Source: an uncultured Brevibacillus sp.
Lineage (GTDB): Bacteria > Bacillota > Bacilli > Brevibacillales > Brevibacillaceae
DNA: 64,000 nucleotides
NCBI GenBank assembly: GCA_946402065.1
Contig: CAMIVR010000005.1
Span: forward strand, 1-64,000
Direction of reading: 5' to 3'
Each line of letters begins with the position of its first letter. Position 1 is the first letter of the stretch. Under the pieces are notes generated by a model. That model was not told the DNA's origin and did no database searches. It saw nothing but the letters and a program-made list of their open reading frames with translations. This document shows, piece by piece, positions 1 to 9,651 of this stretch. Both the position numbers and the translations under genes were made by a program.

Positions 1-1059
1 CGCACAGCGGCCTTCAATTTTGATGTTGGCACTCATGCGGCGGAACTCTTCCACGTGCATGAAGCGGTTTTCAAAGACGGTTTCCGTGACGATGCTCGTC
101 CCTTCAGAAGTCAAGAGCAACGCCATCATCTGGGATTGCATATCGGTTGGAAAGCCCGGGTACGGCAGCGTCTTCACGTCGACAGATTTCAAAGCGCCCG
201 TGCGTCGCACACGGATCCCGTTTTCCTGTTCATCGACCTCGACTCCCATCTCGCGGAGCTTGGCAGTCACTGATTTGACATGGTCGCAGATCGCTCCCTC
301 GACGAACACATCGCCGCCGGTAATCGCTGCTGCGATCATGAACGTACCTGCCTCGACGCGGTCAGGAATGACGTAATGCGTGCAGCCATGCAGTCTGTCA
401 ACGCCTTCAATACGGATGGAGCCCGTTCCGGCACCGCGGATTTTTGCCCCCATGCTGTTGAGGAAGTTGGCAAGATCGACGATTTCCGGTTCTTCTGCGG
501 CATTTTCAATCACGGTCGTCCCGTCTGCCAGCGCTGCCGCCATCATAATGTTTTCCGTAGCGCCGACGCTGGCAATATCCAGATAGATCTTTGCGCCGGT
601 CAATCGCCCTTTGACTTTTGCCTCGATAAACCCTTGTCCGATTTCGATCTTTGCGCCCATTGCCTCAAAGCCTTTGAGGTGCTGATCGATCGGCCTTGTG
701 CCGATTGCGCAGCCGCCTGGCAACGCTACCCGCGCTTTGCCTTGACGAGCAAGCAATGGACCCATTACCAAAAAGGACGCTCTCATTTTTCGAACCAGCT
801 CGTAGGGAGCTTCAATGCCTTTTAAGCTTGTTGCATCGATTGTGAGTGTCTCGTTATCATATGTAATTGCAATCTGCAAGGTTCTCAGTAATTCGCAAAT
901 GGTATGGACATCATCTAACCCCGGCACATCATGAATCAGACATGTTCCTTCTTCTGCCAGTATCGATGCCGCAATTATGGGAAGAACCGCGTTTTTTGCG
1001 CCTGATACTTTCACATTTCCCGCTAATGCCTTACCACCGCGGACAACGATTTTATCCAA
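1..1059 (-). CDS. murA: UDP-N-acetylglucosamine 1-carboxyvinyltransferase (first MurA paralogue), partial
   Basis: MurA transfers enolpyruvate from PEP to UDP-GlcNAc, the first committed step of peptidoglycan synthesis, in the cytoplasm. Only the first 353 residues are present; the C-terminus runs off the left edge. The N-terminal SGAKNA lysine motif and the [10 protein letters not shown] loop with the catalytic, fosfomycin-target cysteine can both be read. The start is a TTG at 1059, preceded by GGAGGGG with a 6-base spacer. ywmB ends 24 bases upstream, matching the B. subtilis murAA locus, so this is the murAA-type copy; the murAB-type copy is at 46522-47790. A stand-alone promoter was not seen, so cotranscription with ywmB is likely. 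Confidence 0.95.
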   Translation of the reverse strand, partial: MDKIVVRGGKALAGNVKVSGAKNAVLPIIAASILAEEGTCLIHDVPGLDDVHTICELLRTLQIAITYDNETLTIDATSLKGIEAPYELVRKMRASFLVMGPLLARQGKARVALPGGCAIGTRPIDQHLKGFEAMGAKIEIGQGFIEAKVKGRLTGAKIYLDIASVGATENIMMAAALADGTTVIENAAEEPEIVDLANFLNSMGAKIRGAGTGSIRIEGVDRLHGCTHYVIPDRVEAGTFMIAAAITGGDVFVEGAICDHVKSVTAKLREMGVEVDEQENGIRVRRTGALKSVDVKTLPYPGFPTDMQSQMMALLLTSEGTSIVTETVFENRFMHVEEFRRMSANIKIEGRCA

Positions 1060-1083
1060 TGTGTACCCCTCCGCGTGCTATGC

Positions 1084-1833
1084 TTAATATTCCGCTGTGA
1101 TGATTGGTGTCCCTGCGGTGAATCGCGTGACCTTGTTCAACTGATCCAAGTGTGCAGCGACCTGTAGGTTCATTTTCCTCTCGCCTGCGTGTATGTATGG
1201 CTCCCACAATCCGGTCAAGCCTGAAATGCTAACAACGGATTCGTCTACGAGTCGTTCTACTTCTTTTGCCTGGAGGGACTGCAAAATGGAAGATACCATC
1301 TCCTCCTGGTGATCAACACTCAGTGTATCATTGTACATTCCGCGAATACAAGTACTATTTTGCCCATTCTGGCGCTCTTCTTTCAACACTTTGTTCACAC
1401 GTTCTTGTGCTTTCACAAGATCTTGTAGAGATTCGCGCTTCCCCTTCAGTTTGACCACTATATACACGCCAATTTTTCCCGTTTGCGGTACGCCGATCAA
1501 CTGGTAATCGAGCACATACGCGGGCGCCTTCATGCTCCCTGCGTATATGTCCATTCCTTTTTCCTGCCGGTTTTCAATCCGGGTCTTCCCGAGCAGCTTT
1601 TTTTGCCATGTATCTTGTACAATCCGTAGTTCATTTTGATTAATGACCGCAGGCAACGATACGCTCGTGCGCATCTCGACCTCTGTTACGGCAATGCCCT
1701 TGTCCTCCATCGCCTTTGCCAGCTGCTCCACATCTGATTGTTTCAGCCCGTTGGCAGTAGCCGGAATGAACGGGGCAACCAGAACGATCGCCAGTAATCC
1801 GCAAAGAGCCCATCCCCATTTTCCAATGCTCAT
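1084..1833 (-). CDS. ywmB: YwmB family protein
   Basis: A 249-residue protein matching the YwmB family by position (between murAA and ywzB) and overall character. The function is not established. Residues 9-27 form a hydrophobic segment followed by a small-residue stretch, consistent with a signal peptide or N-terminal anchor, so the rest probably lies outside the membrane. The start at 1833 follows GGAGAGGGTACA. Residues 30 onward are a soluble domain with no catalytic motif that I can identify. It is probably cotranscribed with murA 24 bases downstream. The family name rests mainly on synteny and general resemblance. Confidence 0.8.
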   Translation of the reverse strand: MSIGKWGWALCGLLAIVLVAPFIPATANGLKQSDVEQLAKAMEDKGIAVTEVEMRTSVSLPAVINQNELRIVQDTWQKKLLGKTRIENRQEKGMDIYAGSMKAPAYVLDYQLIGVPQTGKIGVYIVVKLKGKRESLQDLVKAQERVNKVLKEERQNGQNSTCIRGMYNDTLSVDHQEEMVSSILQSLQAKEVERLVDESVVSISGLTGLWEPYIHAGERKMNLQVAAHLDQLNKVTRFTAGTPIITAEY

Positions 1834-1941
1834 TGTACCCTCTCCTCAAACAATACCTCTTCGCTCTCTCTGTATCTGAGTCTATACGGTATAGTTTGCA
1901 CGAATTACTGGTTGGATATACCAGTCATTTTTCGACTCTGT

Positions 1942-2178
1942 TCAGGAAAACAGATTTTGCAGCATGAGCGATGAGCCCAAATACTCCAAGAAAAACCGGG
2001 ATACGATGTAGCCGACGACGATCGAAAGCAAAATTTGCAGCAGCTTGGCCCGTGCGCTATTCGCTTTGTGCACAAACAGATCGAACCGGAAGGCCTGCAA
2101 GGCCCACCAGCTTAACCCGATGCAGATAATCGACAGCACAATATTAATCAACGCTGATACGCCTAATGACCCTATCAC
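1942..2178 (-). CDS. ywzB: YwzB / DUF1146 family small membrane protein
   Basis: A 78-residue membrane protein of unknown function with two hydrophobic helices: one near the N-terminus ending in a WWALQAFRFD-like motif, and one near residues 45-65. The neighbourhood (between the ATP synthase or nuo region and ywmB) and the WWALQA motif match B. subtilis YwzB. An upstream ATG at 2199 is in frame, but AAAGGAG lies inside that extension, 8 bases before the GTG at 2178, so the GTG is the better start. It could be transcribed separately from nuo, because a strong terminator separates the two. Confidence 0.8.
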   Translation of the reverse strand: MIGSLGVSALINIVLSIICIGLSWWALQAFRFDLFVHKANSARAKLLQILLSIVVGYIVSRFFLEYLGSSLMLQNLFS

Positions 2179-2295
2179 ATTGTACACTCCTTTTGTCATT
2201 TGTCAAAGCTGTTTGGAAAAACTTGGCTTATCGCCTAGTCCAATAGCGAAAGCTTTACCGCGTTAGCGATATACAGCTTTTTGAAGGTATAAAAT

Positions 2296-2332
2296 GCGGA
2301 AAAAGGGCGGCGTGGCTGCCGTCCTTTTTCGC
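2296..2332. terminator. Rho-independent terminator of the nuo operon
   Basis: A GC-rich hairpin with GGCGGC and GCCGTC arms is flanked by AAAAAGG on one side and CCTTTTT on the other, so it can act in either direction. It lies just downstream of nuoN on the minus strand and separates the nuo operon from ywzB. Confidence 0.85.
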
Positions 2333-2350
2333 TTATGCTTCCCTGCTTTC

Positions 2351-3883
2351 CTATTGTTGCTGATCGGGTATCTGCATATTCCCAAAATCAAAGCTCGGAT
2401 TCAGGTTGTTGTGGACAAAAGTCGTAACGGCCCCGGGCAAAATGCCAAATGCGACTGTGGCCAGCAAGGCAACGCCGATGACAAAGGCGACTGTGCCCGG
2501 TACGCGCAACCGCGCTTCTGTCGTCCCCGGCCGCATGTACATTTGCCGGATAAAGCCAAAGTAGTAGTAATAGGAGACGACACTCGTGGCCAACATAATC
2601 CCGGCCAACCAGTAGCTCCGATGGACAATCGCACTCATGAAGAGATAAAATTTACCGAAAAATCCAGCGCTGATCGGAATACCCGCAAGCGACAGGAGGA
2701 AAAATGTCATCGCAATCGCTACAAACGGCGAGCGGTGGTACAAGCCGGCGAACCCCTTCAGCTCCTCTGTCTGCTGATCGCGACTGACAACCTGAATGAC
2801 TGCGAATGCCCCGAAGCTCGCCAGCAGGTAGGCAAACAGATAAAAGATGCTCTGTTCAAAAAAGAGTTGGGTCAACGTGATAAACGGCACCAGGATGTAA
2901 CCGGCCTGAGCGATCCCCGAGTAGGCCATGATCCGTTTTACATTCGTCTGTCTGAGCGCCATGGTGTTGCCGATGATCATCGACAAGCCGGCCAGAATCG
3001 CCAGATACCAGCTGTACTCTTCCAGCAGGATGCGCTCTCCCGACGGCCCGACCAACCCGATATACGAGAGGAACAGAAACCGGAAGACGATGGCAAACCC
3101 CGCCGTCTTGGAGACGACTGCCAAATAGGCCGTGACCGGTGTCGGTGCCCCTTGGTAGACATCCGGTGCCCATAAGTGGTTGGGCACGACCGCTATCTTG
3201 AAGGCAAGTCCGGCGACGATAAACGCGAAGGACAGCGAGACAAGGAAGCCGAAGCCTGACGTATACGCTTCGCCGATGCGCGAAGAGATTTCGAACAAAT
3301 TCGTCGCCCCGGTCAAACCGTACAGATAGGACATCCCGAACAGGGTGATCGCCGTCGCGATTCCGCCGGAAACGATATATTTGAACGCAGATTCATTGCT
3401 TTGCAACGATTTTTTTCTCATCCCGACCAATACGTAGGACGACAGCGACAGCAGTTCCAGACCGACGAACAGCGTAATCATGTCGGAGGACGAGGCCATG
3501 ACCATCGCGCCCAGCAGGCCGGCGAGCAGCAGATAGTAGTACTCCCCCCGATGCTCCACTTCGCCTGACTTCAGGTACGCTTGCGAGAGCAGCAGCGTGA
3601 ATGCAATTCCGCCGAGGAACAGCAGCTTGAACGCATTGCCGAAATCGTCGACACGCAGCATTTCGCCCATGTACGAGATGGGCTTTGACAAGCTGATCAT
3701 GTTGTGAATGACGAATCCGCCAGCCACGACGACACCCAGGATCGCGAGCCAACCGAGGACTGCCCGATTTGTCCGTTTGCCCATGAACAAATCAATCAGG
3801 GAGAGCAATGTCGCAAACCCCAGAACGGTAAATTCGGGTAGAAGGTAGCTCCAATTGTACGAAAAGATATCTTTGACTTCCAT
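2351..3883 (-). CDS. nuoN: NADH-quinone oxidoreductase subunit N
   Basis: A 510-residue antiporter-like membrane subunit of respiratory complex I, one of the proton-pumping modules of the membrane arm. About 14 hydrophobic helices are visible. The conserved charged residues of the family include the glutamate in FVGLELLSL, the KIAVVPNHLWAPDVYQGAPT segment and the lysine in RQTNVKRIMAYSGIAQ. The length is normal for NuoN. It is the last gene of the nuo operon, 3 bases after nuoM, and is followed by a terminator. Confidence 0.96.
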   Translation of the reverse strand: MEVKDIFSYNWSYLLPEFTVLGFATLLSLIDLFMGKRTNRAVLGWLAILGVVVAGGFVIHNMISLSKPISYMGEMLRVDDFGNAFKLLFLGGIAFTLLLSQAYLKSGEVEHRGEYYYLLLAGLLGAMVMASSSDMITLFVGLELLSLSSYVLVGMRKKSLQSNESAFKYIVSGGIATAITLFGMSYLYGLTGATNLFEISSRIGEAYTSGFGFLVSLSFAFIVAGLAFKIAVVPNHLWAPDVYQGAPTPVTAYLAVVSKTAGFAIVFRFLFLSYIGLVGPSGERILLEEYSWYLAILAGLSMIIGNTMALRQTNVKRIMAYSGIAQAGYILVPFITLTQLFFEQSIFYLFAYLLASFGAFAVIQVVSRDQQTEELKGFAGLYHRSPFVAIAMTFFLLSLAGIPISAGFFGKFYLFMSAIVHRSYWLAGIMLATSVVSYYYYFGFIRQMYMRPGTTEARLRVPGTVAFVIGVALLATVAFGILPGAVTTFVHNNLNPSFDFGNMQIPDQQQ

Positions 3884-3886
3884 CGC

Positions 3887-5440
3887 TTACCCCCCCATTC
3901 CCGTAACGATTGGCACGATTGTTTTTAAGGTGTTCTGCAGCGGGTCGCTAAGCACTTCCGGATATATCCCGATCAGAATGATGAGGCCCATGAGCACGAC
4001 CATCGGAATCACTTCCATCGGTTGCGCGTCTGCCAGCTTCCTCAGCCGGTCAGGTGTCGGGCCGAATGTGGTCCGCAGCACCGCCCGCAGCAGATAGACA
4101 GCCGTCAGGATAATGCCGAGCGCACCGACAGCGGCGATGACCGGCTTTACGCCGAACAATCCGAGGAAGGCGAGGAACTCGCTGATAAATCCGGACATGC
4201 TGGGAAGTCCGAGGGAAGCCATCGCGCCGGCGAGGAAGACCCCGCTGACAAACGGCATCGACTTGGCCAAACCGCCCAGCTCGCCGATCGTCGAGGTTCC
4301 CGTACGCTCCCAGATCACGCCGATGATAAAGAACAGCAGCGCCGAGATAAAGCCGTGCGAGACTGCCTGGAAAATAGCGCCCTGGAAGCCAATCGTATTC
4401 ATCGCTGCCAGACCGAGCAGGATAATTCCCATATGGCTGATACTAGAGTAAGCCAGGACCATTTTCAGGTCTTTTTGGACAAACGCCAGCACGGCGCCGT
4501 AGAGAATGTTGATGACGCCCAGGATGGCCATCCAGGTGGCGAAGTGATAGGCTTGCTCAGGGAAAAATCCGATTCCCATGCGCAGCAAGCCATATGCCCC
4601 CATCTTCAGCAGGATCCCCGAGTGAATCATGACGATCGACGGCGGTGCCTGAACGTGCACCTTCAGCATCCAGGTGTGGAACGGAAAAATCGGCAGCTTG
4701 ATGCCAAAGGCGATAAACAGCGCCAGGAACAACCCGAACAAATATCCGGGCGGCAGTGCCGACACAATCGGATTATTCGGTGTCGTCAGCGACTTCGTCA
4801 GCTCTGCGATACTCATCGTCGGGTTGCCGGAGACGTTCGGTACGCTCAGATAAATGACCAGGAACGCAATCAGCATGATCGCCGAACCGACACCATTGTA
4901 AAGCAGGAATTTATTGGCCGCTTTTTCCCTCTCCCCATACCCCCAAATCCCGATCAGGAAATAGGTTGGAATCAGCGTCATTTCAAAGAAAATGAAGAAC
5001 AGAAACAGATTCTGCGAGGAAAAGACGCCGAACATCCCGATAAGCAGCAGATGAAAGAGTATAAAGTATTCCTTCAGCCGCTTGTTCAATTGCCAGGAGG
5101 CGACTGCCGCCAGTGCAGCAACGATCGACGTGAGCAGAATCAGCGGCATCGACAAGCCGTCTACGCCCATTTCATAGTCAATCGTAAAGGCGAAGACCTG
5201 ACCCGTTTGCTCCGTTCCGACCGGAATGGCGATCCACGATGCCTTTTCCGCAAATTGCATGCCTTGCTGCTGATAGTCGAAGTAGGTAAACAACAAGAGC
5301 GACAGCACCAGCGGCAGAAGTGTTCCGAGAATCCCGATCTGCTTGATTGCCCTACCATGCTTCTTGGGGATAAAAGCAAGGACCAGAATCGCGAGCAATG
5401 GCGAGAACGTGATCAAGGAAAGTAGATAACTATTTGCCAA
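3887..5440 (-). CDS. nuoM: NADH-quinone oxidoreductase subunit M
   Basis: An antiporter-like membrane subunit of complex I, 517 residues with about 14 transmembrane segments. The family motifs FFEMTLIPTYFLIGIWG, LPIFPFHTWMLKVHVQAPP and KMVLAYSSISHMG are present and carry the conserved glutamate, lysine and histidine of the proton path. The start is taken as a TTG at 5440 because AAGGAGG ends 8 bases upstream; the in-frame GTG at 5449 directly abuts that ribosome binding site. The gene overlaps the end of nuoL by 11 bases with this start, suggesting translational coupling. Confidence 0.96.
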   Translation of the reverse strand: MANSYLLSLITFSPLLAILVLAFIPKKHGRAIKQIGILGTLLPLVLSLLLFTYFDYQQQGMQFAEKASWIAIPVGTEQTGQVFAFTIDYEMGVDGLSMPLILLTSIVAALAAVASWQLNKRLKEYFILFHLLLIGMFGVFSSQNLFLFFIFFEMTLIPTYFLIGIWGYGEREKAANKFLLYNGVGSAIMLIAFLVIYLSVPNVSGNPTMSIAELTKSLTTPNNPIVSALPPGYLFGLFLALFIAFGIKLPIFPFHTWMLKVHVQAPPSIVMIHSGILLKMGAYGLLRMGIGFFPEQAYHFATWMAILGVINILYGAVLAFVQKDLKMVLAYSSISHMGIILLGLAAMNTIGFQGAIFQAVSHGFISALLFFIIGVIWERTGTSTIGELGGLAKSMPFVSGVFLAGAMASLGLPSMSGFISEFLAFLGLFGVKPVIAAVGALGIILTAVYLLRAVLRTTFGPTPDRLRKLADAQPMEVIPMVVLMGLIILIGIYPEVLSDPLQNTLKTIVPIVTGMGG

Positions 5441-7346
5441 AAGGAACACCTCCTTGTGCCGTAAATCCGATCAGGATCAGCACCAAACCGACCAGGACGA
5501 CCAGCCCGTACGTCTGCATTTGGCCGTTTTGCAGGTACGCGTGCAGACGCCCCAGGCCCTGGGCAATTTTTGCAACCAGGTTAACCAGCCCATCGACGAT
5601 ATAGCGATCAAACAGGTTGAGCACATATCCCAAGCCCTTCAGCGGGCGAACAAACACGTAGTGATAGAACTCGTCGATGTAGTATTTGCGGTAGGAAAGC
5701 TGGTACAGCCACGGCAGCGGAGACGAGATGATCCGATCCGAGACCGATTTTTTCACATAAATAAGGTAAGCGAGCCAGATCCCCAGGAGCGAGACTGCGA
5801 TCGCGACGATCTGTACCCAGACAGCAGAGTGGCCCTCCGCCTCGCCAAATATGTCGTTAATCGCTTCGCCTACATTGCCTGCCAGCAGCCACTCGTGCAG
5901 AGTGGGGGCAAACGGCATATTGATAAAGCCCGCGACGACAGCCAGAACAGCGAGGACAATCATCGGCAAGGTCATCGTTGCCGGAGACTCATGTACCTTA
6001 GACTTCTCGTCACTATTCGATTTGCCCGTAAACGTCAGGAAGAACAGCCGGAACATGTAAAACGCGGTAAAGAACGCGGCAATCAAGCCAATCCAGAGCA
6101 GATCGTAGCGATGCGCTGCGTAAGCCGCACCGAGAATCTCTTCTTTTGACCAAAAGCCGGAAAACGGGGGAATTCCGGCAATTGCCAGACAGCCGATCAA
6201 AAAGACCCATCCGGTAACCGGCATTTTTTTCCACAGTCCGCCCATCTCGAAGATGTCCTGCGTATGGACAGCATGAATGACGCTGCCTGCGGCAAGGAAC
6301 AACAGCGCTTTAAAAAACGCATGGGTCATCAGGTGAAACGTTCCGGCTACGTATCCGGCTGCACCGGCGACGCCGAGCGCCAGCATCATGTAGCCGAGCT
6401 GACTGACCGTAGAATACGCCAGCACGCGCTTGATGTCACGCTGGCTCAACCCGATGGAAGCAGCGAAAATCGCAGTAAATCCGCCCACGTAAGCAACTAC
6501 CGTCAAAGCTGTTGGCGAGGCGATGAACAGCGGATAGGTTGCCGCCACCAAATAGACGCCGGCAGCGACCATCGTCGCGGCGTGAATCAATGCCGAGACA
6601 GGCGTCGGGCCTTCCATCGCATCGGGCAGCCACGTATGCAGCGGAAATTGTCCCGATTTTCCCATCGCTCCGACAAAAATCAGGATCGCCGCCAGAGAAG
6701 TCATCCACGGCTCCAGCCTGCCAAGCGCAACTGCGTTGAAAATCTCCGTATACTCAAAGCTACCTGTCCACCAGAACAGCAGCGCGATGCCGATAAACAG
6801 CCCCACATCGCCGATACGCGTGACGATGAACGCTTTCTTGGCAGCCGCTTTTGCTTCCGGTTTGGAGAAGTAGTAGCCGACCAGCAGGAACGAGCAAACG
6901 CCAACCAGTTCCCAGAAAATGTACACCTGCAGCAGGTTGGGCGAAATGACCAGCCCGAGCATGGAGAAGGTAAAGAGCGACAGGTATTGATAAAACACGG
7001 GAAAGCGCTCGTCTCCGTGCATATAGCCTCTGGAATAGATTTGCACCAGCAAGCTGACCAGCGTAACGATGACCAGCATCATGGCATTTAACTGATTCAC
7101 TTCATAGCCCATTCTGACGACGATGTCTCCGATGTGCAGCCAGTCTACCGGAAACTTGACGTCAGTGGCTCCTTCCTGAAAACGCGCCCAAAAGGTCATC
7201 AACGCCATCACAAAGGAAATTCCCGTAGCGAGGATACCGATATAGGCAGCTCCCTCTCTCAATAGCTTGCCAAACGAGACGATCACGATGAAGGCAAAGA
7301 GCGGGAAAAGAGGGATGAGCCAAGCGTATTGCATGATTGTATCCAT
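5430..7346 (-). CDS. nuoL: NADH-quinone oxidoreductase subunit L
   Basis: The largest antiporter-like subunit of complex I, 638 residues. The N-terminal half carries the conserved FFWELVG-type segment (as FWELVGVCSF), the KSGQFPLHTWLPDAMEGPTPVSALIHAATMV region (residues about 230-260) and the RDIKRVLAYSTVSQLG loop. The C-terminal part holds the long lateral helix and a final anchor typical of NuoL. The start at 7346 follows an AAAGGATAGGTGAAGAT leader. It sits between nuoK and nuoM, in the usual order. Confidence 0.97.
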   Translation of the reverse strand: MDTIMQYAWLIPLFPLFAFIVIVSFGKLLREGAAYIGILATGISFVMALMTFWARFQEGATDVKFPVDWLHIGDIVVRMGYEVNQLNAMMLVIVTLVSLLVQIYSRGYMHGDERFPVFYQYLSLFTFSMLGLVISPNLLQVYIFWELVGVCSFLLVGYYFSKPEAKAAAKKAFIVTRIGDVGLFIGIALLFWWTGSFEYTEIFNAVALGRLEPWMTSLAAILIFVGAMGKSGQFPLHTWLPDAMEGPTPVSALIHAATMVAAGVYLVAATYPLFIASPTALTVVAYVGGFTAIFAASIGLSQRDIKRVLAYSTVSQLGYMMLALGVAGAAGYVAGTFHLMTHAFFKALLFLAAGSVIHAVHTQDIFEMGGLWKKMPVTGWVFLIGCLAIAGIPPFSGFWSKEEILGAAYAAHRYDLLWIGLIAAFFTAFYMFRLFFLTFTGKSNSDEKSKVHESPATMTLPMIVLAVLAVVAGFINMPFAPTLHEWLLAGNVGEAINDIFGEAEGHSAVWVQIVAIAVSLLGIWLAYLIYVKKSVSDRIISSPLPWLYQLSYRKYYIDEFYHYVFVRPLKGLGYVLNLFDRYIVDGLVNLVAKIAQGLGRLHAYLQNGQMQTYGLVVLVGLVLILIGFTAQGGVPFGK

Positions 7347-7370
7347 ATCTTCACCTATCCTTTTCCATTT

Positions 7371-7685
7371 CTAACGCTTCATCGAATTCATCTCGTCGAC
7401 ATTGACTGTATCGCGGTTCCGGTAGAGTGCAATCAGGATGGCGATGCCTAACGCCACCTCAGCGGCAGCGACGGTCATCGTAAAGAGTGAAAAAATTTGA
7501 CCGGTGATGGCCGGGTGCAAGCCGAGCTTGGCAAACGCAACCAGGTTGATGTTGACCGCATTGAGCATCAATTCGATCGACAGCAGCACGATCACGGCAT
7601 TGCGCTTGGTCAGAGCGCCGTACAGCCCGACGCAAAAGAGTATCAGGGCCACGAGCAAATAGGAAGATATCGGTACTGTCAACAC
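7371..7685 (-). CDS. nuoK: NADH-quinone oxidoreductase subunit K
   Basis: A 104-residue complex I membrane subunit with three transmembrane helices, of normal length for NuoK. The [14 protein letters not shown] motif carries a membrane-embedded glutamate of the E-channel linking quinone chemistry to the antiporter modules, and a second conserved glutamate is in the [11 protein letters not shown] helix. The start is GTG at 7685 after AAGGAGG. The nuoJ stop lies 2 bases upstream, so the genes are probably coupled. Confidence 0.97.
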   Translation of the reverse strand: MLTVPISSYLLVALILFCVGLYGALTKRNAVIVLLSIELMLNAVNINLVAFAKLGLHPAITGQIFSLFTMTVAAAEVALGIAILIALYRNRDTVNVDEMNSMKR

Positions 7686-7687
7686 GC

Positions 7688-8194
7688 TTAGTCACCCTCC
7701 TTTTTGGCCATGATGATGGAACCGACAAGCGCAACCAGCAGCAGCACGGAAACCAGTTCAAACGGAATCACAAACTTGGTAAAGACTTCGATCCCGATCT
7801 CTTTCGGATGGCCTTCCATTGCAGCCGCAGCTTCTGTCGGAGCCGGCCAGACCGTATTTTGAATCCCTGTAAAGACGATGACAAACAGCGCAGCGACAAT
7901 GAGAAAGCTGATGATTTTGCTTTTCTTGCGGTGTCCCGGCACTTCCTGATCGTTATGCTTCGTCAGCATGATTCCAAACAGCATCAGGATGGAAATCGCT
8001 CCGGAATAAAGCAGCACCTGTGAAATCGCGACAAACTGCGCGCCCAACAGAACAAACAGTCCGGCAATGCTCAAAAATGTAACTCCCAACGATATGACCA
8101 TATGTACAACGCGGGTGAAGCTGATCATAAAGACCGCTCCCCCGATCGTCAGAAGAGACAGGATAAAAAAGGCCGCGAATGAGCCACTCATCAT
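7688..8194 (-). CDS. nuoJ: NADH-quinone oxidoreductase subunit J
   Basis: A 168-residue complex I membrane subunit with five hydrophobic segments. The family segment around residues 55-75 ([17 protein letters not shown]) is clear. Two consecutive ATG codons at 8194 and 8191 are possible starts; the first overlaps the nuoI stop as TAATG, and GGGAGGAG lies just upstream. It is nested between nuoI and nuoK in the canonical order. Confidence 0.95.
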   Translation of the reverse strand: MMSGSFAAFFILSLLTIGGAVFMISFTRVVHMVISLGVTFLSIAGLFVLLGAQFVAISQVLLYSGAISILMLFGIMLTKHNDQEVPGHRKKSKIISFLIVAALFVIVFTGIQNTVWPAPTEAAAAMEGHPKEIGIEVFTKFVIPFELVSVLLLVALVGSIIMAKKEGD

Positions 8195-8607
8195 TAGTTC
8201 TCCTCCCTGACGTTGGAATTGTTGTCATCCAACCATTTGAGGTTTTTAAACAATTCGTCACGGCTGTACTCAGCCAGCTCAAAATTATTCGTCATCACGA
8301 TCGCTTCTGTCGGGCATACCTCCGTACAGAGATCGCACAGAATACAGATTTCAAAGTTGATGTCGTACGTTTCAATGATTTTCCCTTTTTTCGCCGGATC
8401 GGGATGCGGTCTGCCCGTCAGCGAAATGCACTCCGTCGGACAGATACGGGCACACTGGTTGCAGACGATGCACTCTTCCGGTCGAAAGTGCTGAATCCCG
8501 CGAAAGCGTGGCGGCATAGGAAAGGGGACATCCGGGTAGGAGGTCGTTACGTTTTTTTCGGTCAGCTTTTTCAAAGTAAAGCCAAGGCCTTTTGCGAAAC
8601 CTAGCAT
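8194..8607 (-). CDS. nuoI: NADH-quinone oxidoreductase subunit I, 2[4Fe-4S] ferredoxin-like
   Basis: A 137-residue iron-sulfur subunit that passes electrons to NuoB inside the peripheral arm of complex I. Two ferredoxin motifs are visible: CIVCNQCARICPTECI and CILCDLCTEVCPTEAI, each giving a CxxCxxCxxxCP cluster site. The ATG at 8607 is preferred over the in-frame GTG at 8616 because AAAGGGG is 8 bases upstream of the ATG. This operon has no nuoE, nuoF or nuoG, so NuoI would be the outermost iron-sulfur subunit encoded here and the likely entry point for an external electron donor. Confidence 0.96.
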   Translation of the reverse strand: MLGFAKGLGFTLKKLTEKNVTTSYPDVPFPMPPRFRGIQHFRPEECIVCNQCARICPTECISLTGRPHPDPAKKGKIIETYDINFEICILCDLCTEVCPTEAIVMTNNFELAEYSRDELFKNLKWLDDNNSNVREEN

Positions 8608-8637
8608 GATTCTCACCCCTTTACGTATGGATGGTGC

Positions 8638-9651
8638 TTACAGGTGAAACATCCCTTGTCTGTATGAGACGACTACGGCCGTTAGCAAGATATTTAACAG
8701 GGCAAGCGGCAGCAAGCCTTTCCAGGCAAAAGTCATCAACTGGTCTGCACGAATCCGCGGCATGGTCGCACGCAGCCAGAACTGAAAGAAGACGTACAGG
8801 GCGAATTTCAATACGAACCAGACGATCCCCGGGATGAACGAAAGCGCGGGGTGAATGGGCAGCCAGCCGCCCAGGAACAGCACGGTGACCAATGTCGCCA
8901 TGGCAAACATATAGACGTATTCCGCCAGCATGAACATGGCAAAACGGAAGCCGGAGTACTCTACGTGATAGCCGGAGACGAGCTCTGACTCCGCCTCGGG
9001 CAAGTCGAACGGCGAGCGGTTGAGCTCAGCCTGGGCAGCGATGATGAACACGATGAAGCCGAGAATTTGCGGGACGATGTTCCACATGTGCTCCTGTGCT
9101 TCAACGATTTCACGCAAGTTCATGCTGCCGGTCATCAGCACAATCCCGACGAGCGACATGACGAGTGCAACCTCGTAGCTGATCATCTGTGCCGCCGAGC
9201 GCAGGCCGCCGATCAAGGCGTACTTGTTGTTCGAGGCCCAGCCGGCCGTAATGACGCCAAGTACGGTAATGCTGGAAAAGCCGACGTAAAACAAGATGCC
9301 AATCGCCAAATCGGCAAATTGAATGCTTTCCGTAAACGGCATGACAGCCAGTACGATAAAAGCAGGCGCATACGCCAAAATCGGCGCGAGGCCATACAGC
9401 ACCTTGTCGGCATCTTTCGGTCGCGTATCTTCTTTGATCAGAAGCTTGGCAACGTCGGCGACGGTCTGCAGCAGCCCGAGCGGACCGACCCGGTTCGGAC
9501 CGGGGCGCAGCTGCATCCAGCCAATGACTTTACGCTCAAAGTAAATCGCATAGGTAACAAACGCCAGTACAACCAACAGCAGCACCACGGCTGACAAAGC
9601 GAAAATAAACACACTCCAAGCAGACGGCGCTTGTTTGATCAGATCGAGCAT
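8638..9651 (-). CDS. nuoH: NADH-quinone oxidoreductase subunit H
   Basis: A 337-residue complex I membrane subunit that forms much of the quinone-binding chamber, with about eight transmembrane helices. The motifs RKVIGWMQLRPGPNRVGP near residue 40 and AELNRSPFDLPEAESELVSG near residue 210 are diagnostic, and the acidic cytoplasmic loop of the second is intact. The ATG overlaps the nuoD stop as TAATG, implying translational coupling. Confidence 0.97.
   Translation of the reverse strand: MLDLIKQAPSAWSVFIFALSAVVLLLVVLAFVTYAIYFERKVIGWMQLRPGPNRVGPLGLLQTVADVAKLLIKEDTRPKDADKVLYGLAPILAYAPAFIVLAVMPFTESIQFADLAIGILFYVGFSSITVLGVITAGWASNNKYALIGGLRSAAQMISYEVALVMSLVGIVLMTGSMNLREIVEAQEHMWNIVPQILGFIVFIIAAQAELNRSPFDLPEAESELVSGYHVEYSGFRFAMFMLAEYVYMFAMATLVTVLFLGGWLPIHPALSFIPGIVWFVLKFALYVFFQFWLRATMPRIRADQLMTFAWKGLLPLALLNILLTAVVVSYRQGMFHL

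Noticed and set aside
4022-5425. 467-residue open frame on the plus strand opposite nuoM
   Set aside because: It is antisense to a membrane protein gene; the predicted protein is a polar, Gln/Arg/Asp-rich shadow of the hydrophobic codons.
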